The translations under genes were made by a program, and so were the position numbers. The notes beneath the pieces were generated by a model. The model had not been told where the DNA came from. It did not search any database and saw only the letters and a list, made by a program, of their open reading frames with translations. Source: Papio anubis (Eukaryota; Chordata; Mammalia; Primates; Cercopithecidae). Taken from it: 64,000 bases of DNA. How positions within the stretch are numbered: position 1 is the first letter of the stretch; each line of letters starts with the position of its first letter. The DNA lies in the NCBI RefSeq assembly GCF_008728515.1, contig NC_044980.1, positions 60,385,590 through 60,449,589 on the forward strand, written 5' to 3'. This document shows, piece after piece, positions 55,210-64,000 of this stretch.

Positions 55210-56460
55210 CTATAGTCCTTCTTTATCCTGTAGTGCTTCCAGTCCTCTTCCCCCAGCTTGCTGATTAAGAGTTGTGGCCCTCCAGGGTGAGGGTTAAATG
55301 GAGGGAAAGGTGAAAGGAGCAGCAAAGTTCTTATTTGATGACTGGTATTATCTTACTAGTTTTGCATTGGTGCTCTTTGAGTTTGCAAGGTATTCAAAAA
55401 CTATGTGGTTCTCTTATGGGGTACTTTCTGGTGTTCTTCAGACACTTCTGCTTTCCCTAGGCCCCTGGAGATTTTTTATCTATTCTTTGAAAAGGGTAAT
55501 TTACCCTCTGGATGAATGCTATGACTTTCCCTTCAGTCTCAGGTTCTTGGCAGTCCTCCAGAGATTCTCTGTCTTGGGAACCTATCACACTTCCAGGAAA
55601 GCCTCTTGGACATATTCAGACACCCTCTCTCACAACTGTGTGTGCTCACCTCTGCTCCACTCTCATCAGTACAGTAACTGCCCAAACCACACAGCTAATT
55701 CTGCCACTGGCTTTCCGGCTGAACCATCATCGGGTAGAAAGTCTCCATACCAGAAACACCCTTTCTCAGCGAGGGCTTGAGATGAGAGCAAGCCTCCCTA
55801 ATTCCTTCATCTAGGGAGCCCTAGAACTCTAATAGCTCTCTCCAAAAATCTTGTTTAAATTTCCATCAACTTTGCCTTTTTTACGAGTCACAAAACATGT
55901 TTTTTATCCCCATCTTTTGCAACTCCTACATGGTGGTCTCACACCTTATTTTGGTACATAGCAGCTTGGAGCCTAAGCCAAACCTGAAACTAAAAGAATT
56001 CCATTTTTCACATCCTGTTACAATACCATAACCTGAGTCCTGGAATGGGTAACTATGCTTCCCAAAAAAAAAAAAAAAAAATGAAGTCACAAGATCTACA
56101 AAACATGTATTTGCTAGTATGGTAAGAAGGCTGAAATTTGATGAGGGAAAAATAAAAACTACCAATTGCTAAAAAGACTTATCCCACTGGGAATGAGTCA
56201 TCTGTGCATTTCAGTTCAACAGAAGATTTAATGGATGCAAGACACATTTTTTGAAGGAAACAGAAGATGACTAAAAACTGATTCCTGCCTTCCAAGGGCA
56301 TATCATGTGAGAGAATAATTCTCATCCAAAGTATACAGTCACCCCAGGAGCTTGATATGCCCTGGGAACATCCTAAACCCACTAAATGAAAGTTACCACA
56401 TACTGAACCAGAGCATGTATGTTCTCAAAAAGGCCCAGACATTATTTTGTTGGTTTGTAA
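55210..56460. other. Unassigned intronic sequence in SGTB
   Basis: No repeat family or exon is recognised. It has a 160-codon open frame at 55298-55780 and an overlapping 100-codon frame at 55512-55814, neither with recognisable motifs or splice context. An 18-nt A run is at 56064-56081. Confidence 0.5.
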
Positions 56461-56485
56461 GAATAGAGGACATACATATGAGATA

Positions 56486-56486
56486 G

Positions 56487-56538
<52 letters not shown>

Positions 56539-56539
56539 C
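56486..56539. repeat. (TG)n/(TA)n microsatellite
   Basis: About sixteen TG units bordered by TA units on both sides. Likely variable in length. Confidence 0.95.
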
Positions 56540-57513
56540 AAACTCTAAAGATAAAAAACAAGGCAGACAATGCTGAGGGGCAAGCCTAGGGAACCGCAAT
56601 GGCCAAACACTCAAACTGCAGATGTTAGATATCTTCCTAGGACCACTTTTATGTAAGAGAGTAGTTTTTAACCTTTCATATATTGGCAGATTCCTGTACC
56701 AATCTCACGAAAAATAAGATGCTCTCCTGGAAAAATGCACATATACACATGTACACAGATTTTTATGTACAATTTTGGGAAAATCGATGAGCTTCCTGAA
56801 GTCCATCCATGGCTTTCCCACAGGAGGTACATGGACAAGTTAAGAACCCTGCCATTCAGCCAGAGAGAAAGGCCAGGCCACCTACAAAGGAAGCCCATCA
56901 GACTAACAGCGGGTCTCTCAGCAGAAACCCTACAAGCCAGAAGAGATTGGGGGCCAATATTCAACGTTCTTAAAAGAATTTCCAACCCAGAATTTCATAT
57001 CTGGTCACACTAAGCTTCATAAGCAAAGGAGAAATAAGATCCTTTTCAGACAAGCAAATGCTGAGGGAACTCGTTACTAACAGACCTGCCTTACAAGAGT
57101 TCCTAAAGGAAGCACTAAATATGGAAAGCAAAAACTGTTACCAGCCACTACAAAAGCACACTGAAGTACACAGACTAGGGACACTGTGAAGCAACCATGT
57201 AAGTTTGCAAAATAACCAGCTAGTGTCATGATGATAGGATCAAATTTACACATAACAATACTAACCTTAAATGTAAATGGGCTAAATGCCCCAATCAAAA
57301 GACATAGAATGGCAAGCCAGATAAAAAAACAATATCCATCAGTGAGCTGTATTCAAGAGACCCACTATACATACAAAGACATACATAAGCTCAAAATACA
57401 GGGATGAAGGAAAATTTACCAAGCAAATGGAAAACAGAAAAAAGCAGTGGTTACAATCCTAGTTTCTGACAAAACAGACTTTAAATCAAAGAAGATCAAA
57501 AAAGACAAAGAAG

Positions 57514-57600
57514 GAAGCAGAGGTTGTAGTGAGCTGAGATCGTGCCACTGTACTCCAGCCTGGGTGACAGAGCAAAACTCTGTCTCAAGAAAAAAAAAAA
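57514..57600 (+). repeat. Alu 3' fragment inserted in the L1
   Basis: GAAGCAGAGGTTGTAGTGAG to poly(A), flanked by AAAGACAAAGAAG on both sides (57501-57513 and 57599-57611). A severely 5'-truncated Alu insertion. Confidence 0.92.
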
Positions 57601-59186
57601 AGACAAAGAAGGGCATTACATAATGGTAAAGGGTTCAATTCAACAAGAAGAGCTAACTATCTTAAATATATATGCTGCAATACGGGAGCACCCAGATTCA
57701 CAAAGCAAGTACTTCGAGAGCCTCAAAGAGACTAGACGCCCACACAATAATAGTGGGAGACTTTAACACTCTGCTGACAATATTAGACAGATCATCAAGA
57801 CAGAAAACTAACAAAGATATTCAAACCTGAACTCAGCTCTGGATCAAGTGGACCTGATATCTACAGAACTCTCCACCCACCCAAAAACAACAGAATACAC
57901 ATTCTTCTTATCACAACACAGCACTCAATTCACTCAAAACCACACAACTACATGGAAATTGAACAACCTGCTCCTGAATGACTTTTGGGTAAATAACGAA
58001 ATTAAGGCAGAAATCAAGAAGTTCTTTGAAACTAATGAGAACAAAGAAACAACATACCAGAATCTCAGACACAGCTAAAACAGTGTTAAGAAAGAAATTT
58101 ATAGCACTAAATGCCCAAATCAAAAAGCTAGAAAGATCTCCAGTTGACAACTTAACATCACAACTAAAAGAACTAGAGAAACAAGAACAAACAAACCCCA
58201 AAGCTAGCAGAAGACAAGAAATAACCAAGATCAGAGCTGAACTGAAGGAGAGAGAAACACAAAAAACCCTTCAAAAAAAAAAATCAATGAATCCAGAAGC
58301 TAGTTTTTTGAAAAAAAATTAATAAACTATAGCTAGCTATACTAATGAAAAGAAAAGAGAGAAGATTCAAACAAACACAATAAAAAATGGTAAGGGGGAT
58401 ATTACCACTGACCCCACAGAAACACAAACAACCATCAAAGAATACTATAAACAGTTCTATGCACATAAACTAGAAATTTTACTAATCAATTTCTAGAAGA
58501 ACTTCATAAATTCCTGGACACATACACCCTCCCAAGACTGAACCAGGAAGAAACTGAATCCCTGAACAAACCAATAATGAGTTCTGAAATTAAGGCACTA
58601 ATAAATAGCCTACCAACCAAAAAAAAAAAAAAAAGTCCACGACCAGATGAATTCACAGCTAAATTCTACCAGAGGTAGAATTTAAGAGCTGATACCATTC
58701 CCACAGAAACTATTCTAAAAAATTGAAAAGGAGGATCTCCTCCCTAACTCATTCTATGAGGCCAACATCAACCTGATACCAAAACCTGGCAGAGATATAA
58801 CAACAAAAAAGAAAACTTCAGGCCAGTATCCTTGATGAACATCGATACAAAAATCCTCAGCAAAATACTGGCAAAACAAATCCAAGCAGCATATCAAAAA
58901 GCTTATCCACCACAATCAAGGAGGCTTCATCCCCAAGATGCAAGGCTGTTTCTACATATGCAAATCAATAAATGTGATTCATCTCATAAACAGAACTAAA
59001 GACAAAAACCCCATGATTATCTCAATAGACGCAGAAAAGGCCTTCAATAAAATTCAACATCCTTTCATGTAAAAAATTCTCAATAAACTAGATATCAAAG
59101 GAACACACCTCAAAATAATAAAAGCCATATATGACAAACCTACAGCCAATATCATACTGAATGAGCAAAAGCTGAAAGTATTCCCC

Positions 59187-59816
59187 TTGGAAACCAGCAC
59201 AAGACGAGAATATCCTCTCTCACCATTTCTATTCAACATATTAATAGTATTGGAAGTTTTGGGCAGGGAAATCAAGCATGATAAAGAAATAAAGGGTATT
59301 CAAATAGGAAGAGAGGAAGGCAAACTATCCCTATATGCAGATGACATGATCCTTTATCTAGAAAACCCTATTGTCTCAGTGGAGAAGTTTCTTAAGCTGA
59401 TAAGCAACTTCAGCACAGTCTTAGGATACAAAATTAATGTGCAAAAATCGCTAGCATTCCTACATACCAACAGGCAAGTCAAAAGTCAAATCACAAATGA
59501 ACTCCCATTCACAATTGCCACAAAAAGAATAAAATACCTAGGAATACAGCTAACAGGCGAAGTGAAGGAACTCTTCAAGGAGAACTACAAACCGCTGCTC
59601 AAGGAAATAAGAGAGGACAGAAACAACTGGAAAAACATTCCATGCTCATGGATAAGAAGAATCAATATCATGAAAATGGCCATATTGCCCAAAGCAATTT
59701 ACAGACTCAATGCTATTCCCATTAAACTACTCTTAACATTCTTCACAGAATTAGAAAAAACTATTTTAAAATTCATATGGAAGCAAAAAGAGCCCAAAGA
59801 GCCAAGGCAATCCTAA
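59187..59816 (+). pseudogene. L1 ORF2 reverse-transcriptase fragment (209 codons)
   Basis: The open frame has the LSLYADDMILYLENP catalytic box near residue 50 and continues with KINVQKSLAFLHTN and KRIKYLGIQLT, typical of LINE-1 ORF2. It ends at a stop at 59814-59816 and lacks the endonuclease and the rest of ORF2 in frame. It is an ORF2 relic, not a host gene. Confidence 0.9.
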
Positions 59817-60603
59817 GCGAAAAGAACAAAGCTGAGGCATCACGCTACCCAATTTCAAACTATATTACAGGGCTACAATAACCAAAACAGTGTGGTACTG
59901 GTATAAGAACAGACACATAGACCAGTGGAACAGAACAGAGAACCCAAAAATAAGACTGCACATCCACAACCATCTGATCTTTGACAAACCTGGCAAAAGC
60001 AATGGGGAAAGGATTCCCTATTAAATAAGTGGTGCCGAGAGAACTGGCTAGCCAAATGGAGAAAATTGAAACTGGACCCCTTTGCTATACTATATATATA
60101 CAAAAATCAACTCAAGATGGATTCAAGACTTAAATGTACAACCCAAAAATTATAAAAACTCTATAAACCTAGGCAATATCATTCAGGACATAGGCACAGG
60201 CAAAGATTTCATGATGAAGATGCCAAAAGCAATTGCAACAAAAGAAAAAATTGACAAATGGGATCTAATTAAACTAAAGAGTTTCTTTTCCACACCAAAG
60301 AAACAATCAACAGAGTAAACAGACAATCTACAGAATGGGAGAACACTTTTGCAATCTATCTATCTGACAAAGGTCTAATATACTGTATCTATAAACAAAC
60401 AAATTTACACAAAAAAACAAACAACCCCATTATAAAGTGGGCAAAGGAAATGAACAGACACTTCTCAAAAGAAGACATATATGTGGCCAATAAACATGAA
60501 AAAACAGCTCAACATCATTGATCATCAGAGAAATGCAAATCAAAACGACAATGAGATACCATCCCACACAAGTCAGAACAACTATTATTAAAAACTCAAA
60601 AAT

Positions 60604-60918
60604 AGGCCAGGTGTGGTGGCTCCTGCCTGTAATCCCAGCACTTCGGGAGGCTGAGGTGGGCGGATCACCGGAGGTCAGGAGTTTGACCAGCCTGGTCAAC
60701 ATGGTGAAACTCCATCTCTACTGAAAATACAAGAATTAGCCAGGTGTGGTTGTGGGTACCTATCATCCCAGCTACTCAGGAGGCTGAGGCAGGAGATTTG
60801 CTTGAACCCAGGAGGTGGAGGCTGCAGTGAGCCAAGATCCCACCATTGTACTCCAGACTGGGTGACAAGAGTGAAACTCCGTCTCAAAAACAAACAAACA
60901 ACAACAACAACAACAAAA
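60604..60918 (+). repeat. Full-length Alu in the L1, (CAA)n tail
   Basis: AGGCCAGGTGTGGTGGCTCC to CTCAAAAACAAACAAACAAC with a (CAA)n tail. L1 sequence resumes at CAGATGCTGGTGAAG. Confidence 0.93.
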
Positions 60919-61758
60919 ACAGATGCTGGTGAAGTTGTGGAGAAAAAGGAATGCTTTAATACTGTTGGTGGAAATGTAAATTAGTTCAACCATTGTGGAA
61001 GACAGTGTGGTGATTCCTCAAAGACCTAGAAGCAGAAATACCATTCGACCCAGCAATCCCATTACTGGGTATACACCCGAAGGAACAGAAATCATTCTAC
61101 TGTAAATACACATGCATATGTATGTTCACTGCAGCACTATTCACAATAGCAAAGACATGGAATCAACCCAAATGCCCGTCAATGATAGACTGGATAAAGG
61201 CAATGCGGTACATACACACCATGGAATACTATGCAGCCATAACAAGAAACAAGATCACGTCTCTCGCAGGGACATGGATGGAGCTGGAGGCCATTTTACG
61301 ATTTTACTTAACAAAGTAACACAGGAAAAGAAAACCAAATAACACATGTTCTCACTTACAAGTGGGAGCCAAATGATAAGAACACAATGACACATGTAGG
61401 GGAACAACACACACTGGGCCTGTTGGAGGGCAGGGGATGGGAGGAGAGAAAGGACCAGGAAGAATAGCTAATGGATGCTGGGCTTAATACCTGGGTAATG
61501 GAAGGATCTGTGCAGCAAACTACCACGGCACACATTTTACCTATGTAACAAACTTGCACATCCCACACAAGTACCCCTGCACTTTGAAATAAAAGTTGGA
61601 AATTAAAAAAAAAAAACCCTGCTATAGCCTTATATCAACACTCCACTACAACTACAACCACAAAATCTCACTTACTTGTTTCTAAAAAAAAAAATTGCAT
61701 AGCTACATAGCTCTAAGGAAAACAAAGCCAGTAGAGGCAGAAAAGAAAGTATACTCAC

Positions 61759-61821
61759 CATACTAATGAAGGCTGGATTATTTATCAAGCTAGCCATGTC
61801 AAAGCTCAGTCCAGTTCCTGT
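61759..61821 (-). CDS. SGTB: SGTB coding exon (TGTGLSFDMASLINNPAF)
   Basis: 63 nt, phase 0 at both ends, between TTTTACAG and GTGAGT on the minus strand. It encodes 21 residues, TGTGLSFDMASLINNPAF then ISM. A 99-nt intron separates it from the preceding exon, while the following intron is 8.2 kb and contains L1, MER1-type and Alu insertions. Confidence 0.95.
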
Positions 61822-61920
61822 CTGTAAAACAATTATATCTGAGAATCAGTCCAACAACTACAATTACAATAACTTGTGAGTGACAGAAAATACTTCACTC
61901 ATTTGGCATTAACAACTTAC

Positions 61921-62059
61921 AGGACTGGATACCTCTCTTAACTTCTGTTCTGCTATTTTCAGATTTGACTTATAGGAATCATTTTCAGGATCAAGATCTA
62001 ATGCCTTTTGATAACTTGTAACTGCTTCTTCAAATTTATTCATGGCAGTGAGGGCCAGC
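61921..62059 (-). CDS. SGTB: SGTB coding exon, third TPR and linker
   Basis: 139 nt on the minus strand between CCCTTCAG and GTAAGT. It encodes LALTAMNKFEEAVTSYQKAL then DLDPENDSYKSNLKIAEQKL and REVSSP. This is the second part of TPR 3 and its capping helix in SGTB, a roughly 304-residue HSP70/HSP90 co-chaperone related to SGTA. The TPR signature A..Y..AL.L.P is visible. Upstream exons, coding about residues 1-160 with the dimerisation domain and TPRs 1-2, are beyond the right edge. Confidence 0.95.
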
Positions 62060-62948
62060 CTGAAGGGAATACAGAGTACAAGAATATGAGATACATGATT
62101 AAAGAACATCAGGACATCACAAACATCGTCAAACGTCTGTCTGTCTTGGTATTCAGTTCTAATCCAGATTACACTTAATTTATTCACTGTACTATGGCTC
62201 ACAGGAGTAAAATTCCCTCCAACTTAAGATTCTATACATTTGAACTCTCGCCATTTGCTTGCTGACAACCTGGTTGTCCTATAGATCATGAATTTAATGC
62301 TAGAGATTATCTTACTTATTCTACCATTTTTTAAGCCTAATATGTAAAATAATTTGCTTTATAAATGCCTAGAGTAAGTTCCAAAAGATGTGAGCTGACA
62401 ATCCTGTGGTCACAAAAATCCATGATGCTAACACCATTTTTAAGGACTCTAAACTGTATTTGTGCTTCAAAATAGCCCACATGCTTTCTTCTTCCTAACA
62501 GAGCAACAATACATATCAATTTGCCATTAGGAAAACGGGCTGTAGTTATCAGATAACTATTCCTGATCAAAAGAGGTAGGTAAAATTAGCATCCTTTACA
62601 ACTCAAATGACAAATTATACCAGGCACAAGTCAAAGAGTTATTAAATTTTAATGTTCATATTTACCTAGTTATAATTCACTTACTGAAAAATTATTACAG
62701 AACTAAACAATAACTGTATATATGGTGAGATGGCATTAGGGGTTTCTGTTTGTTTTAGGTTTGTTTTAAACAAATTACTATTTTCTTTTCTCTTTTTCTC
62801 TTTATCAGAACCTAATTCATTTTCTACCAGTCAACCATGTATGATACTTTATCAGAGTCCCCAGTTAATCAAAAGTCAGTAACTATTTATTGAAACTCTA
62901 TGATATATAAGAATATTATTAAAATAATATCTAAAGATACAGAGGATC

Positions 62949-63252
62949 CTGGCTATGCGCAGTGGCCCATGTCTCTAATCCCAGCAGCACTTTGGGAAGC
63001 CAAGGTGGGTGGATCACTTGAGGTCAGGAGTTTGAGACCAGCCTGGCCAATATGGTGAAACCCTGTCTCTACTAAAACTACAAAAATTAGCCAGGCATGG
63101 TGGCAGATGCCTGTAATCCCAGCTACTAGGGAGGCTGAGGCAAGAGAATTGCTTGAACCCAGGAGGTGGAGGTTGCAGTGGGCCAATTTAGAGCCATTGC
63201 ACTCCAACCTGGGTGACAGACTGAGATTCTGTCTCAAAAAAAAAAAAAAAGT
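62949..63252 (+). repeat. Alu
   Basis: TCCTGGCTATGCGCAGTGGC to poly(A). Target duplication TCTAAAGATAC on both sides. Confidence 0.93.
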
Positions 63253-63299
63253 GTCTAAAGATACCAAGGATTCCACAATGAAAAAGATAAAGTTCCTAG

Positions 63300-63595
63300 C
63301 CCAGGCATAGCGGCTCATGCCTATAATCCCAGCACTTTGGGAAGCTGAGACAGGTGGATCACTTGAGGTCAGGAGTTTGAGACAGGCCTGACAAACATGG
63401 TGAAACCCTGTCTCTACTAAATACAAAAAATTAGCCAGGCATGGTGGCACATGCCTGTAATCCCAGCTTCTTGGGAGACTGAGGCAGCAGAATTGCTTGA
63501 ACCCAGGAGGTGGATGTTGCACTGAGCCAAGATTGCGCCATTGCACTCCAGCCTGGAAAACAAGAGCGAAACTCTATTTAAAAAAAAAAAAAAAA
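63300..63595 (+). repeat. Alu
   Basis: CCCAGGCATAGCGGCTCATG to poly(A). Target duplication AAAGATAAAGTT on both sides; only 48 bp from the previous Alu. Confidence 0.93.
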
Positions 63596-63599
63596 GATA

Positions 63600-63990
63600 A
63601 AGTTTCCTGACTTTAAGAAAATTTCATTCTACCTGGGGAAGACAGGCAACCAGGCAACAAGCATGCAAATAAAAAGGGCAATATTGAAGAGAATGAATAG
63701 GAGAGCTGCTCAAAAAGTAGCCACATTGGAAAGATCTGAGGGATGTAAAGAAAGTAGTCATGAAAATATGGGAGGAGCATTATAGTGGAAACAGCAGTAA
63801 ACAGAAAGATCCTGAGAAAGATGCAAGCTTGGTATTCTTAAGGTACAGGACAAGAGCTGATGAGGAGGGAACACAGAAAACAAAGCACAGAGAGATGATG
63901 TCAGAGAACAGTTGGGTGCCAGATGATACAGGTCCATTGCTTGGAGTCTGAACTTTATTCTGGTTGCAATGGAGTCACGTGATATAATTT
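63600..63990 (+). repeat. Old mammalian dispersed repeat tract (class uncertain)
   Basis: CATTCTACCTGGGGAAGACA, later GGAAAGATCTGAGGGATG, GGAGGAGCATTATAGTGG and AACAGCAGTAAACAG, resembles the same ancient repeat seen near 27000. Confidence 0.5.
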
Positions 63991-64000
63991 GTGCTTTTGA

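Larger units (their letters stand above)
56853..61610 (+). mobile_element. 5'-truncated L1 retrotransposon with preserved target duplication
   Basis: It starts in the 3' part of ORF1 (KPIRLTAGLSAETLQARRDW is readable), continues through the inter-ORF spacer and ORF2, and ends with an AAATAAAAGTTGG 3' UTR and an A tail. GAACCCTGC before it and AAACCCTGC after it form the target duplication, marking it as one insertion. ORF2 is broken by frameshifts and stops. The longest intact piece is 59187-59816, with the reverse transcriptase YADD box. Two Alus are inserted. It is dead, and antisense to SGTB. Confidence 0.92.
53533..61758 (-). other. SGTB: SGTB 8.2-kb intron
   Basis: Holds a MER1-type hAT element (54601-54905), one Alu, unassigned sequence at about 55210-56460, a TG/TA microsatellite (56486-56539), and the 4.8-kb L1 (56853-61610) with two Alu insertions. 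The L1 runs opposite to SGTB transcription. Confidence 0.85.
51515..62059 (-). other. SGTB: SGTB gene, 3' coding part (5 exons, residues about 160-304)
   Basis: Five exons (139, 63, 38, 84 and 112 nt) join in frame to the last 144 residues of SGTB, the neuronally enriched paralogue of SGTA. The family pre-targets tail-anchored and other hydrophobic proteins and docks HSP70/HSP90 through its TPR domain. Junction phases and lengths are consistent throughout, so the locus is intact as far as it can be seen. Transcription converges on TRAPPC13, with 5.6 kb between the two stop codons. Confidence 0.93.
62060..64000 (-). other. SGTB: SGTB intron (partial, continues past the right edge)
   Basis: No exon is recognisable. 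It contains two full-length Alus, at 62949-63252 and 63300-63595, and an old repeat-like tract at about 63600-63990 of the type also seen near 27000. Confidence 0.75.

Noticed and set aside
59187..59816. 209-codon frame as a host reverse-transcriptase gene
   Set aside because: It lies inside a truncated L1 with target duplications; upstream and downstream ORF2 parts are frameshifted. It is kept only as an L1 relic.
60900..60920. (CAA)n, (AAG)n and (AAAT)n arrays as independent microsatellites
   Set aside because: They are poly(A)-tail derivatives of the adjoining Alus and are described with them.
62953..63546. 197-codon minus-strand open frame
   Set aside because: It spans two adjacent Alus read in antisense; the peptide is typical Alu translation.
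1..64000. CRISPR array, tRNA, rRNA, operon or phage features
   Set aside because: No regularly spaced repeats, cloverleaf sequences or bacterial gene organisation were seen; all structure fits primate intronic DNA.

Overview
This window is primate nuclear DNA. It carries about fifty Alu copies, including AluY/AluS-like ones, plus MIR, L2, MER/hAT, MaLR LTR and L1 repeats. The exons recovered by splice-site and frame matching are those of the conserved TRIM23 - TRAPPC13 (with SHLD3) - SGTB neighbourhood, which in human lies at chromosome 5q12.3. Gene names rest on my recognising the proteins; I ran no search. Human versus another simian cannot be settled from this sequence. A few residues in SHLD3 and TRAPPC13 differ from the human proteins as I remember them, and one patch at 30.8-31.5 kb looks like low-quality draft sequence.

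Layout. 1-5482 is TRIM23 intron 1 (TRIM23 is on the minus strand), and its first coding exon is 5483-5563. 5564-6336 is a GC-rich divergent promoter with a ZNF143-type site. TRAPPC13 runs on the plus strand from its ATG at 6337 to its stop at 45918. All 13 coding exons are present and join in frame to 417 codons; they include an 18-nt microexon at 36832-36849. TRAPPC13 intron 1 contains the single-exon 250-codon SHLD3 reading frame (10889-11641) with its own polyadenylation signal. SGTB converges on TRAPPC13 from the minus strand. Its last five coding exons lie between 51515 and 62059, and its N-terminal exons are outside the window.

The gene products act in different places: ubiquitin ligase and ARF-like signalling (TRIM23), TRAPPIII membrane traffic (TRAPPC13), 53BP1-dependent end protection (SHLD3) and TPR co-chaperone work (SGTB). 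Their shared logic is transcriptional: one divergent promoter, a nested gene, and tail-to-tail 3' ends.

The most unusual structure is a 170-bp near-identical direct repeat, each copy with an AATAAA signal, on either side of TRAPPC13's last exon. The upstream copy sits in intron 12, where read-through from exon 12 stays open for 51 codons and stops 17 nt before the signal. This predicts an alternative 433-residue isoform with a different C-terminus. Other notable points are the microexon with a weak donor, a (CT)n microsatellite acting as the polypyrimidine tract of the last exon, DNA-transposon relics with readable 8-bp target duplications, and a 5'-truncated L1 with its target duplication preserved and two Alu insertions. 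I saw no CRISPR array, operon, tRNA or rRNA gene.
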